A stretch of 64,000 nucleotides of DNA from Burkholderiales bacterium UBA1834 (GCA_002339015.1 DDJC01000004.1:217-64216), one strand, 5' to 3'. Positions 36,413 through 44,615 are shown, counted from the stretch's first letter. Notes: generated by a model not told the origin, from the letters alone. Numbers and translations are program-made.

Positions 36413-37321
36413 CTAGGCACGTCGCAAGGCCTCGACGTCTCGCATCGGGGGCGCCCCGAACAGCCGTGCGTACTCGCGACTGAACTGAGACACGCTCTGA
36501 TAGCCCACCCGATATGCAGCACTGGCAGCGTCCATGCCACCGCCCAGCAGCAGCCCGCGGGCCTCCGTGAGCCGCAACCGCTTCTGATATTGCAGTGGGC
36601 TCATGGCCGTCAAGGCCTTGAAGTGCTGATGAAAGGACGACGGGCTCATGTTCGCTTGCGATGCGAGTTCCTCCACGTGGATCGGCTCTGCGAAATTCGC
36701 GCGCATGTGCCGGATGACCTGTCCAATCCTGTGCGTGTTGCTGCTCGCGATCGCCATTTGTGCCACCGCAGGGCCGTACGGACCGCGCAACAGCCGGTAG
36801 TGGAATTCTCGCAATGCCAAAGGAGCCAGCACCGGGATGTCGTGGGGCGCATCGAGAAGCCGCGCGAGCCTGACGACCGACGCCAGCGTCGCGTCGTCAA
36901 GATCGCCGACGAACAGGCCGCGCGCCGTTTCGCCTCGTGGCCAGTCCGCGTCGTCCATCTGTGCCAGCAGATCGGCGATCGTGCTCGCGTCCAGGTCGAT
37001 CGCAAGGCAAAGATAGGGCGCCTCTGCGCTTGCAACGAGCACCTGGCCGAACAAGGGCAAGCTCACCGACACCGCGAGGAACTGCTGCGGCGCGTAGCGG
37101 TAGGTCTCACTCTCCAGCAGAACCTGCTTCTCGCCCTGCACGATCACGCACAAGCAAGGGTTGTACACGTGCGGCAATTCATGGTTGGGCGTCGACATGC
37201 GGATGCACTGCAGCGCATCGATCTCGACGGGGTGCATTCCATCCCCGTTGGAGTTTTTGACGATCAGCCGGGCCAGCTCTCTGAAGCTGTCTCGGCGCAA
37301 CTCATTGATTGGCTTGTCCAT
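36413..37321 (-). CDS. AraC-family regulator with AraC_N domain
   Basis: The 302-residue protein carries an AraC_N domain (PHVYNPCLCVIVQGEKQVLL, PYLCLAIDLDASTIADLL). Its C-terminal double helix-turn-helix is seen in VEELASQANMSPSSFHQHFK and AAYRVGYQSVSQFSREYARL. The start is uncertain between the ATGs at 37321 and 37327; longer versions read into the SDR promoter. It is divergent from the SDR gene at 37483, which it likely controls. It is a paralogue of the AraC gene at 32767, which is also paired with a small oxidoreductase. Confidence 0.92.
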   Translation of the reverse strand: MDKPINELRRDSFRELARLIVKNSNGDGMHPVEIDALQCIRMSTPNHELPHVYNPCLCVIVQGEKQVLLESETYRYAPQQFLAVSVSLPLFGQVLVASAEAPYLCLAIDLDASTIADLLAQMDDADWPRGETARGLFVGDLDDATLASVVRLARLLDAPHDIPVLAPLALREFHYRLLRGPYGPAVAQMAIASSNTHRIGQVIRHMRANFAEPIHVEELASQANMSPSSFHQHFKALTAMSPLQYQKRLRLTEARGLLLGGGMDAASAAYRVGYQSVSQFSREYARLFGAPPMRDVEALRRA

Positions 37322-37482
37322 GAGCATGGACGATACGCGCAGATTCCGCAGGCGTCTATCAGTGCACTTCAGAATTTGGAGGATCAGGCAATCACGCTGC
37401 AGCTTCATGTATTCCCAAAACAGCCCCCGTGGCCGATGCTCTCTCTCACGCAAAACCCACCCATCCCACACGGAGAATTCTC

Positions 37483-38220
37483 ATGAACAGCAGCAAAGTC
37501 GTCCTCATCACCGGCGCCAGCAGCGGCATTGGCGAAGCCACCGCCCGCACGCTTGGCGCTGCCGGCCACAGGGTCGTCCTCGGCGCGCGCCGCACGGACC
37601 GTCTCGAAAAAATCGCAGCCGAGATTCGTGCCGCTGGCGGCACCGCGGAGTTCCGTGCGCTTGACGTCGTGAACCGCGCTGACGTCGCCAACTTCGTGAA
37701 CTTCGCCAACAACAAGTTTGGCCGTGTCGACGTCATCTTCAACAATGCGGGCGTGATGCCCGTGTCGCCAATGAACGCGCTGAAGGTCGAAGAGTGGGAT
37801 GCCATCGTTGACATCAACATCAAGGGCGTACTGAACGGCATCGCGGCCGTGCTCCCAATCATGGAGGCCCAGGGCAGCGGCCACATCCTGAGTACTGCAT
37901 CGACTGGCGCGCATGCGGTTGGCGGCCAGTTCGGCGTGTACTGCGCAAGCAAGTACGCCGTGCGCGCGATCATGGAAGGCTTGCGCCAGGAGATGAACAA
38001 GATCCGTGTGACGACCATCTCACCGGGCGTGACGACCTCAGAACTTGGCCACGACATCTCTGTTGACAACACGAAAGAGGCCGTGAACCAACTGCGCAGC
38101 ATCGCGCTCGAAACCAACGCGATCGCCAATGCGGTGCGCTACGCGATCGAGCAGCCGGCGGATGTGGACGTCAGCGAGATGATCATCCGCACGGTGCGAA
38201 GCGCAGGCCACGCGTTCTGA
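37483..38220 (+). CDS. SDR-family NAD(P)-dependent oxidoreductase
   Basis: The 245-residue classical short-chain dehydrogenase shows TGASSGIGEA (cofactor loop), a GARRTDRL stretch pointing to NADP(H), NNAGVMPVSP, the catalytic Ser in STASTGAHAVGG and the YCASK motif (YxxxK). The substrate is unknown. The ATG follows GGAGA by 6 bp. It lies divergent to an AraC regulator, an arrangement often induced by aldehydes or oxidants. The degraded fifth immunity copy ends a few bases after it on the other strand. Confidence 0.93.
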   Translation: MNSSKVVLITGASSGIGEATARTLGAAGHRVVLGARRTDRLEKIAAEIRAAGGTAEFRALDVVNRADVANFVNFANNKFGRVDVIFNNAGVMPVSPMNALKVEEWDAIVDINIKGVLNGIAAVLPIMEAQGSGHILSTASTGAHAVGGQFGVYCASKYAVRAIMEGLRQEMNKIRVTTISPGVTTSELGHDISVDNTKEAVNQLRSIALETNAIANAVRYAIEQPADVDVSEMIIRTVRSAGHAF

Positions 38221-38227
38221 GGCATCG

Positions 38228-38428
38228 CTCGGTATCGCGCGCGATGGTGTGGAGGGCATCCTTGTCCAGGAACGAGGAGCCGCCCAGCCAGAGGCGTTCA
38301 GCACGGGTTCGTGGTCTTGCGGATTCACGGTCCAGAACAGCCCGTCGGCCTATCCACTGAATCCAAACTTCCCGCGGGTCAATGGCGGGCCCGAATTTTT
38401 TCAGAAAGTGTTCGAAGTACTTGTCCAT
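38228..38428 (-). pseudogene. Truncated fifth copy of the GAD-like/DUF1851 immunity gene
   Basis: The fragment starts MDKYFEHFLKKFGPAIDPRE, clearly the N-terminus shared by the four upstream copies. About 30 codons are then lost. The next recognisable part (TVNPQDHEPVLNA, then LGGSSFLDKDALHTIARD) is split between two frames, and the gene stops there, lacking the whole C-terminal half. It is the copy farthest from the toxin and the most decayed. Confidence 0.85.
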
Positions 38429-38453
38429 TGCGCTTCAACTTGTTCTGTCTTGG

Positions 38454-39057
38454 CTAACCCAGCAGGTCAAGGTCAGTCAGTTGGGCCAGAAAGATCAGAT
38501 GCTCCACGGCCTTGACCTTCACCAGCCTGCCCACGTCTGATGAACCGCCTAGTGCCAGGGCAGGCATAACCGTAGAGCTCATCACGATTCAATCTCCCCA
38601 AGCGGTGCTTGGCCAAATTGAATCTGCCATCGAACTCGAAGAGCTCTTTCTCCTGGACACTGAAGAATGTTCTTGCAGCGAACTCAAGATCTCTCTGCTG
38701 CGTGGCGGTCTCCTGCTTTACAACATAGGAGCCCGGCGCAAACAACTCCAGACAGAAACCAGTTCTTTCGCTCCAGAACAACAAGTGCCCGAATGCGCTC
38801 CGCGCGATGATGTGCAACGCATCCTCTTCAACCATGGGCGTATTGCCGAGCCATCCCTCAAGTACGGGCTCATAGTCCATTGGGTTGACTGTCCAGAACA
38901 GCCCATCCGCATAGCCGCACCAGCCATGCTCGGCCCAGTAGGCCAGCATCTGATCAGGCAGATTGCCCTTGAAGCGTTCCAGCACTTCTGATGGCACATC
39001 GCGCCTGTCGATTGCCGGGCCAAAGTTTCCCAAGAAGAACTCGAAGTACTGATCCAT
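38454..39057 (-). pseudogene. Fourth immunity-gene copy, frameshifted near its 3' end
   Basis: The N-terminal 160 residues align with the intact copies (MDQYFEFFLGNFGPAIDRRD, CGYADGLFWTVNP, DALHIIARSAFGHLL, FDGRFNLAKHRLGRLNRDE). Around 38564-38568 the frame changes, equivalent to losing two bases. The encoded protein then ends after 194 residues with an unrelated tail. The original ending (PALALGGSSDVGRLVKVKAV, EHLIFLAQ, stop at 38454-38456) is still readable in the next frame. The actual open frame runs 38473-39057. Whether the altered protein keeps function is unknown. Confidence 0.85.
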
Positions 39058-39068
39058 GCAGCTTGAGG

Positions 39069-39674
39069 TCAGCCGATGACCTTCAGTTCATCGAGTTGCG
39101 CCAGCAGCACCAGATGCTCCACCGCCTTGACCTTCTCAAGATGAGTCACATCGGCTGCCCCGCCCAGAGCCAAGGCTGGCACGAAGCCATACATCTCCTC
39201 TCGATTCAGACGCCCCAGACGCCGCTTTGCTAACTTGAAACGACCGTCAAACTCGAAAGGTTCTCTGTCCAGGAACCCAAAAAACATCTGCGCCGCAAAC
39301 TCCAGATCCTCCTTTTGTGAGGCCGTTTGATACTCCATTACATAGGATCCCGGAGCGAACAACTGCAGGCAAAATCCGGATTGCTCACCCCAGATCAGCA
39401 GGTGCCCGAACGCAGTGCGCGCGATGATATGAAGTGCATCGTTTTCGACGAATGAGGTATCGCCCAGCCAGGCATCCAGCACAGGTTCATAGTCCTGGGG
39501 GTCGACAGTCCAGAACAGCCCCTCAGCGTAGCCACTGAAGCCATGCTCCTGCCAATAGGCCATCAGTTGGTTAGGCAGCTTGCCCTTGAATCGATCCAGG
39601 GTCTCACGCGGCACCTCTCGCTTGTCAATCGCCGGGCCGAAGTTCTTGAGAAAGTATTCGAAGTACTGGTCCAT
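39069..39674 (-). CDS. Tdi1-type immunity protein copy 3 (GAD-like + DUF1851)
   Basis: This 201-residue cytoplasmic protein has an N-terminal GAD-like domain (YFEYFLKNFGPAIDKREVP, GYAEGLFWTVDPQDYEPVL) and a C-terminal DUF1851 domain (DALHIIARTAFGHLLIWGE, RLNREEMYGFVPALALGG, VEHLVLLAQLDELKV). This pair of domains is the architecture of Tdi1, the immunity protein to the T6SS DNase Tde1. Separated from copies 2 and 4 by 11-bp spacers, it is one of three intact tandem copies downstream of an Ntox15-type toxin. Its G+C is well below that of core genes. Confidence 0.88.
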   Translation of the reverse strand: MDQYFEYFLKNFGPAIDKREVPRETLDRFKGKLPNQLMAYWQEHGFSGYAEGLFWTVDPQDYEPVLDAWLGDTSFVENDALHIIARTAFGHLLIWGEQSGFCLQLFAPGSYVMEYQTASQKEDLEFAAQMFFGFLDREPFEFDGRFKLAKRRLGRLNREEMYGFVPALALGGAADVTHLEKVKAVEHLVLLAQLDELKVIG

Positions 39675-39685
39675 GCAGCTTGAGG

Positions 39686-40291
39686 TCAGCCCATGACCTT
39701 CAGTTCATCGAGTTGCGCCAGCAGCACCAAATGCTCTATGGCCTTGACTTTTTCAAGCTTAGCCACATCGGACGCCCCGCCCAACGCCAGAGCAGGTACA
39801 AAGCCATACATTTCATCGCGGCCAACACGGCCAAGGCGTTGTTTGGCATGTGCAAAGCGGCCATCTAACTCGAATAATTCTTTATCTTGCACACTGAAAA
39901 AGGTGCTAGCCGCAAATTCCAGATTGCGCTGCTGCGTGGCCGTCTTCAGCTGTACCAAGTATGAGCCGGGGGCAAACAGGCGCAGGCAGTACCCCGACCT
40001 TTCCCCCCATACCAAAAGATGGCCAAATGCACTGCGCGCGATGATGTGAAGGGCATCATCTTCTACAAACGAGGTTGCGCCCAGCCAAGCTTCAAGCACC
40101 GGCTCGTAATCCTCAGGGTTCACCGTCCAGAAGAGACCATCCGCATAGCCGCTCCAACCATGCTCGGCCCAATAGGCCAGCATCTGATCAGGCAACTTGC
40201 CCTTGAAGCGTTCTAGCACTTCCGGCGAGACATCGCGCCTGTCGATTGCCGGTCCGAATTTTTCCAAGAAGAAATCAAAGTACTGATCCAT
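39686..40291 (-). CDS. Tdi1-type immunity protein copy 2 (GAD-like + DUF1851)
   Basis: The 201-residue protein has the same domain order and length as its neighbours. Differences cluster in the middle and C-terminal half (for example FFSVQDKELFELDGRFAHAK and GASDVAKLEKVKAIEHLV). These are not neutral duplicates of one sequence, so the copies have diverged and may neutralise different Tde1-like toxins. It is intact, with an ATG start and 11-bp spacers on both sides (CCTCAAATTGC before its neighbour). Confidence 0.88.
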   Translation of the reverse strand: MDQYFDFFLEKFGPAIDRRDVSPEVLERFKGKLPDQMLAYWAEHGWSGYADGLFWTVNPEDYEPVLEAWLGATSFVEDDALHIIARSAFGHLLVWGERSGYCLRLFAPGSYLVQLKTATQQRNLEFAASTFFSVQDKELFELDGRFAHAKQRLGRVGRDEMYGFVPALALGGASDVAKLEKVKAIEHLVLLAQLDELKVMG

Positions 40292-40302
40292 GCAATTTGA
40301 GG

Positions 40303-40908
40303 TCAGCCCATGACCTTCAGTTCATCGAGTTGCGCCAGCAATACCAGATGCTCCACCGCCTTGACCTTCTCAAGGTGGGAAACATCGTCGGCCCCACCCA
40401 GCGCCAGCGCCGGGACGTACCCATACATCTCATCGCGACTCAGCCTGCCCAACCTTTGCTTTGCCGGCGCGAAACGTCCGTCGAATTCGTAGACATCCCT
40501 CTTTTGGATACTGAAGAAGCTCCTGGCAGCCATGTCCAGATCCTTCTTCTGAGTTTCCGTTTTCACCTTGACGACATAAGAGCCAGGGGCGAACAAGCGT
40601 GCACAGTAGCCAGACCTCTCACCCCAGATGAGCAAGTGCCCGAAGGCACTGCGCGCAATGATGTGCAAGGCATCATCTTCCACGAACTTTGAATCACCAA
40701 GCCATGCATCAAGAACGGGTTCGTAGTCTTCGGGATTCACGGTCCAGTACAGGCCATCGGCATAGCCGCTCCAACCATGCTCGGCCCAGTAGGCCAGCAT
40801 CTGGTCGGGCAACTTCCCTTGGAAGCGCGCCAACGTCTCGCTGGGCACATCCCGCTTGTCGATGACGGGTCCGAAATTCTTCAAGAAATATTCGAAGTAT
40901 TGGTCCAT
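40303..40908 (-). CDS. Tdi1-type immunity protein copy 1 (GAD-like + DUF1851), cognate of the adjacent toxin
   Basis: The ATG at 40908 lies 8 bp after the toxin stop, so this copy is almost certainly the cognate immunity gene. The 201-residue product has GAD-like (FEYFLKNFGPVIDKRDVPSE, GYADGLYWTVNPEDYEP) and DUF1851 (HIIARSAFGHLLIWGERSGY, RLSRDEMYGYVPALALGG) domains. A start 6 codons upstream would overlap the toxin end and is less likely. No signal peptide is seen, fitting cytoplasmic protection against a DNase. Confidence 0.92.
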   Translation of the reverse strand: MDQYFEYFLKNFGPVIDKRDVPSETLARFQGKLPDQMLAYWAEHGWSGYADGLYWTVNPEDYEPVLDAWLGDSKFVEDDALHIIARSAFGHLLIWGERSGYCARLFAPGSYVVKVKTETQKKDLDMAARSFFSIQKRDVYEFDGRFAPAKQRLGRLSRDEMYGYVPALALGGADDVSHLEKVKAVEHLVLLAQLDELKVMG

Positions 40909-40916
40909 GGTGCTTT

Positions 40917-42326
40917 TTACTTGCAACGTTCTAGCTTGGCATTCATCTTCATGTCCTTGCGGCTCCCCTCAGGAACAAGCGCTGCAGCGGCATCCAACTC
41001 AGCCACCCGACTACGCCACTGTGCACCAAGACGCGAATTGACATTACGATCGCCAAAATCATCGATAACGTCTTTACCTGCTGCAACCATATCGGGGTTA
41101 TGAAGCGCAGCCAAGGTCGCCATTTTTTCTCTCGCTGCCTTGGCCGCTTGCTCCGCAGCTTCTACAGGCCCCATTCCTCCAGCAATGAAGTCCTGCTCCG
41201 CTTCAGATTGAAGTATGTCCCGAAGATCGTTTCTTGCTTGCTTGGCAGTGCTTGAACTTCTCTTCGCAGCGCCACTGTCAAAGGCCTCGCGCCCCTTGAT
41301 GTACTCATCAACCGTCATGTTATTGAGCCCACGCTGCTGCCCCGCAAGCTGCCGATCAAACTCAGGAATCTTGGCAGCGGGTAAGTCGTTTGGATGAAAG
41401 CAAGGCACCTTCTTCTCAGGCATGCGTGGCGGCGGCGCCGCATCGGTGCCATCCCCCTTGCCTCTGCGCCCTGCCAGGCTGCTCGGCGACTCGGCTGACC
41501 CCACGTCCTGCTTGCGGTCTCGCCCAGATCCGGGCTTGTGCTGCAGGCTGGGGTGATTCAGCAGGCGCCCTTCGTTGTGGGCGATCCAGTCGGCCACCTT
41601 GGGCCCCAGGCGAGGGCTCTGCCGAATCTCTTGCAGCACCTGGGCCTTGTTGCCCCGGCCGCGCGTGAGGTAGCTGACCAGGGCCGAGAGCATGGCCATG
41701 ATGACGATGACGTGCCCCAACGCAAAATCCGACGCGGCGCCCGACACGTTCACCGGGATGGCCGGGCCGGTGTAAGGCATGCGGTTGTTCGGCGGCGGCG
41801 CGCCCCAGGCTCGTCTGAAGCCGTTTTCGTAGTGCTTCAGCGCCTCGGGCAGGGCTTCGGTCACGTATTCGATCAGCGACTTCAGACCCAGGAAGGCCAG
41901 GATCCAGCCCCCCACCTGCGCCCCCAGGGCCGCGCCGCCGGCTGCCCCCGGCACAGCCCCCACGCCACCGGCAAAGGCGCCCGCCACGCCGCCAATCACC
42001 GCGCCCACGACCACGGAGCTGCCGTAGTAGAGCGCGATCTCCTTGCAGGCGTCGAGCAGCACCGTCCAGATGCTGGACAGGTCGATGCCCACCAGGCGCT
42101 CCACGATCAGACGCCGTGCGATCGGCCCTGAAATTTCTAGGGCCTGCTGCACGCGCTGAACCCTGCGCCACGGATCGGCGATGCTGTCCATGGCATGCAC
42201 GCCCATGCGGCGCGCCCATCCCCCGGTATCGGTATACCGGGCGTTCTCGCCCGGCCTGGGGATCCATTGCTGCTGGATGCGCTCCAGCTCTTGCCACACC
42301 GCGGCCAGCCCACTGCGTTCGGACAT
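40917..42326 (-). CDS. Tde1-like DNase effector: glycine-zipper N-terminus + Ntox15 (polymorphic toxin type 15) domain
   Basis: The 469-residue protein lacks a Sec signal. Residues about 85-155 are hydrophobic with a glycine-zipper pattern (GGVAGAFAGGVGAVPGAAGG). A further membrane stretch is at 200-220 and a variable linker follows. Residues about 325-445 match the Ntox15 domain: CFHPNDLPAAKIPEFDRQLA, GLNNMTVDEYIKGREAF and LHNPDMVAAG with the HxxD motif (His409, Asp412), then DFGDRNVNSRLGAQW. This domain is the T6SS DNase of Agrobacterium Tde1, whose N-terminal glycine zippers aid entry into target cells. G+C falls from about 75% to about 50% near the linker, so the toxin end was probably exchanged. 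Delivery by T6SS is inferred; no vgrG or PAAR gene is in view. Confidence 0.88.
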   Translation of the reverse strand: MSERSGLAAVWQELERIQQQWIPRPGENARYTDTGGWARRMGVHAMDSIADPWRRVQRVQQALEISGPIARRLIVERLVGIDLSSIWTVLLDACKEIALYYGSSVVVGAVIGGVAGAFAGGVGAVPGAAGGAALGAQVGGWILAFLGLKSLIEYVTEALPEALKHYENGFRRAWGAPPPNNRMPYTGPAIPVNVSGAASDFALGHVIVIMAMLSALVSYLTRGRGNKAQVLQEIRQSPRLGPKVADWIAHNEGRLLNHPSLQHKPGSGRDRKQDVGSAESPSSLAGRRGKGDGTDAAPPPRMPEKKVPCFHPNDLPAAKIPEFDRQLAGQQRGLNNMTVDEYIKGREAFDSGAAKRSSSTAKQARNDLRDILQSEAEQDFIAGGMGPVEAAEQAAKAAREKMATLAALHNPDMVAAGKDVIDDFGDRNVNSRLGAQWRSRVAELDAAAALVPEGSRKDMKMNAKLERCK

Positions 42327-42457
42327 CGCGCTCTGCCCCTTCCTCAGCCTCTGTTCTACATGCTGAGGGCATCATAGGGGCCGGGCTCGACTTGCCAGGA
42401 GCCCTCCGCCGCCACTTCGTAACAAGACCTTGCAGCCCGTCCTGGCCGGCGCGGCGC

Positions 42458-43162
42458 TCAGCAGAGGAAGCGCGATGTCGCCATCATGCGGAGGTGGTTC
42501 GAGGCATTGACCGAGGGTGTGTGCAGCAGGCGCATGTCCATGAGGAACACATCCCCTGCGGAACCTGACATCTCGACGATCTCGATGCCCAGGGCTCGAA
42601 GATCGGCTGGCAGGTCCGTCGATGTCTTCAGGGTGTCACGCAGGGCCTGCGCATGCTGATCGGGCCAGGCGCCGACATGGTGGGAACCAGCCAGGACCAG
42701 CGTGGCGCCCCCCTGGGGCACGACATCGTCGATCAGCACGAATGCCTGAACGCCCGGCAGCTTCTGCGGCGGATCGGCCCGCACGTCCACATGCCAGTTC
42801 AGGCCCTGCAGGGTCCAGGTGCCCTGCCGGGGCAGCGACAGCAGCAGTTGTGTACCTTGATTCGCGGATGGCGAACGGGCCGCCAGTCCAGCCAGCTCGG
42901 CCACGTCGGCCAGCAACTCAGGCGTCATCAAGGCCTGCTGCAGGCCTGACACCTTCACCGCCGTAGAGAGCTTGCTGATCTGCTGGAAGGCCGGCATGCC
43001 CTTCCACGCGCTGGACAAACTCTTGCCCGCAGCCCAGATGCGCAGGCGCTTGAGCTCATCGAGCAGTTGCTGCCGGACAGGTGCCAGGCGCTTGCGGGCG
43101 TGGAAGCCCGCCAGCCGCACATAGCCGTGCGCCTTGAAATGATCGACCTGGGCTGGCTGCAT
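42458..43162 (-). CDS. Phytanoyl-CoA dioxygenase (PhyH)-family protein
   Basis: The 234-residue protein has the non-haem Fe(II)/2-oxoglutarate core: LNWHVDVRADPP with the HxD pair, a FVLIDDVVPQGGATLVLAGSH-like double-stranded helix, and a distal LLHTPSVN histidine with an arginine (HLRMMATSR) for oxoglutarate. It starts with HFKAHGYVRLAGF, the usual PhyH entry. The substrate is unknown. It lies downstream of the small oxidoreductase-like gene in the same direction and ends 131 bp upstream of the toxin start; it may be an ordinary neighbour rather than part of the toxin locus. Confidence 0.87.
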   Translation of the reverse strand: MQPAQVDHFKAHGYVRLAGFHARKRLAPVRQQLLDELKRLRIWAAGKSLSSAWKGMPAFQQISKLSTAVKVSGLQQALMTPELLADVAELAGLAARSPSANQGTQLLLSLPRQGTWTLQGLNWHVDVRADPPQKLPGVQAFVLIDDVVPQGGATLVLAGSHHVGAWPDQHAQALRDTLKTSTDLPADLRALGIEIVEMSGSAGDVFLMDMRLLHTPSVNASNHLRMMATSRFLC

Positions 43163-43219
43163 GGTGTCTCCGCGTCCCGCTGCGCTTGCGCCACCAAGGC
43201 CACGCCGCCAGGCAACAGG

Positions 43220-43414
43220 TCAGGCCACCTGAGGTGGCGTGCCCGCCTGACGAGCCTGCCAGGCGCGCAGGGCCTGGCGGTACTCGTCCATCGCCATGTC
43301 GTGCGTGTCGAAGATGCAGGGGTCGCAACCGCTGCCGCAGCAGGCGTTGATGTCCGGCTGCTCCGGCGGCTGGGGCATCGGATCAAGGTCGGGCTGTGAG
43401 GGCACGTCAGTCAT
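43220..43414 (-). CDS. Oxidoreductase-like (PF09791-type) small protein
   Basis: The 64-residue protein contains CCGSGCDPCIFDTHDMAM and YRQALRAW, the short cysteine motif of the oxidoreductase-like domain found alone in many proteobacteria and at the end of eukaryotic reductases. It may bind a metal or interact with an oxidoreductase. The ATG at 43414 gives the usual length; a longer frame upstream has no matching features. It precedes the PhyH gene by 57 bp. Confidence 0.8.
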   Translation of the reverse strand: MTDVPSQPDLDPMPQPPEQPDINACCGSGCDPCIFDTHDMAMDEYRQALRAWQARQAGTPPQVA

Positions 43415-43505
43415 GACGGGTATTTTCTCGCACTGGCCGGTGGCGCGGCGATATCCCGGGTCGGCCGTGCGGGCAGACGTCACGCCGCAGCGCCTTGGCA
43501 ACTGC

Positions 43506-43841
43506 TCAGGCGCTGCGCTGTTTGCGCGCCCGCCGCAGTAAGGGCTCGCCAAGGAAGGCCAGCAGCAGCAAGCCCAGGGAGATCGCTTCGTGCCGGCGCA
43601 GCGTGTCGTACTCGGCCTCCAGGGGCAGGGATTCCTTCAGGCCCGACAGCATGATGTGCTGCCCCGCCGGGGCATCCGGCGCATCGCCAGGGCAGCCGAT
43701 GTAGCGCACACAGCCCACCAGGGCCACGGAGGGATCGTCGGAGAATGTGAGCTTGCCGGTGAAGAACGTCAACGCGAACACTGCCAGCGCAATGACCTTC
43801 AGGATGATCCCCGGGATTCTCGACATGGCGCCCTGGCTCAT
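43506..43841 (-). CDS. Small membrane protein, candidate immunity partner of the amidase
   Basis: The 111-residue protein has an N-terminal membrane helix (IPGIILKVIALAVFALTFF), a loop with two cysteines (CVRYIGCPGD) likely outside the membrane, and a second helix (ISLGLLLLAFLGEPLL). Its start overlaps the stop of the amidase gene by 4 bp. Immunity proteins against peptidoglycan amidases work in the periplasm, so this position and topology are suggestive, but no family is recognised. An alternative start is the ATG at 43826. Confidence 0.7.
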   Translation of the reverse strand: MSQGAMSRIPGIILKVIALAVFALTFFTGKLTFSDDPSVALVGCVRYIGCPGDAPDAPAGQHIMLSGLKESLPLEAEYDTLRRHEAISLGLLLLAFLGEPLLRRARKQRSA

Positions 43842-44615
43842 TTCTTGGGCCCGGCCAGCTTGGTCTTGGTGCGGATGTCCCCCAGCTTGCCGTAGAGCAG
43901 GTCGCCGGGGCAGTCTGCGCCGGGCACGAAATCACGGTGCCCGCCCAGGGCCTGGGTGCCGGTGAACGTCTTGATCGACTTGACCAGATTGACGGCGGCA
44001 TCGAACTGGACCGCGGGCAGGTCGTCGTCCGAGAAATCCCATACCTGATAGTCATAGTCACCGATCAGGACGATGCCGATCTTGCCCGCCCGGTCAACAA
44101 TATAGTGGTAGCCGACGTTGCTCCACCCGTTTTCCTGCATGTGCTTGCGCTCGATGGCGGCCAGGCTCTGCGTGCTGCCATCGCCCGTGTGGTGAATGAC
44201 CACGGTGTTGTAGCAGCCGTCCATGTCCAGCTTGGAGAGGTCGGGCTTCATGGTGCCCCAGTCGGCGCGCCTGGTGACCTTGTGGTCCGTCGCGATGCGG
44301 TCCGCCACGTGCTTGAGCCTCGAGAACTCCATGGTCTTGTCCTCGGCGGACACGCCGCAGAACGGCGACAGGTACTCCAGCGACAGCAGGGTGTCCAAGG
44401 GCGCGCGGGGCGTCGAGGCCGCGGGACGCCCCCGCCCGAGGTTTGCGCCCGCCCCTGGCCAATCTTCTCCGGGATGACGATCATCTGGCCCTTGAAGATC
44501 GCGTTCGGATTGCGGATGCCAGGATTGGCGGCCAGCAGATCCCCAGGTGGATGGAAAACCGGGTCGCGATCTTCGACAAGTTATCGCCCGGCTGGACTTT
44601 GTAGAGTTTGCTCAT
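43838..44615 (-). pseudogene. LysM + PGRP-type N-acetylmuramoyl-L-alanine amidase, split by two 1-bp deletions
   Basis: A strong AAGGAGG site (44626-44632) precedes ATG 44615, which opens SKLYKVQPGDNLSKIATRFS, a LysM motif. The frame is lost at a GGGG run (44541-44544), where LysM continues in the next frame (DLLAANPGIRNPNAIFKGQM). It is lost again at a second GGGG run (44452-44455), where the amidase frame takes over (VIHHTGDG zinc histidine, GYHYIVDRAGKIGI, GGHRDFVPGADCPGD). Restoring one G at each run gives one 259-residue protein. Without a Sec signal it would be a phage-like endolysin or a T6SS effector. The last part, from 44398, could still be translated from a TTG as an isolated amidase domain. 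Confidence 0.85.

Larger units (their letters stand above)
38228..40908 (-). repeat. Tandem array of five immunity-gene copies with 11-bp spacers
   Basis: Five homologous units of about 617 bp (606-bp gene plus an 11-bp spacer resembling CCTCAAGCTGC) lie head to tail. Copies 1-3 are intact, copy 4 has a frameshift and copy 5 is truncated. The identical spacing points to tandem duplication followed by divergence. Confidence 0.9.

Noticed and set aside
36284..37486. A 400-codon plus-strand frame opposite the second AraC gene
   Set aside because: Shadow of the AraC gene, whose two helix-turn-helix motifs are clear on the minus strand.
38228..40908. Regular repeats of about 617 bp looked at first like a CRISPR or satellite array
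   Set aside because: Each unit is a full protein-coding gene with diverged sequence, not short direct repeats with spacers.
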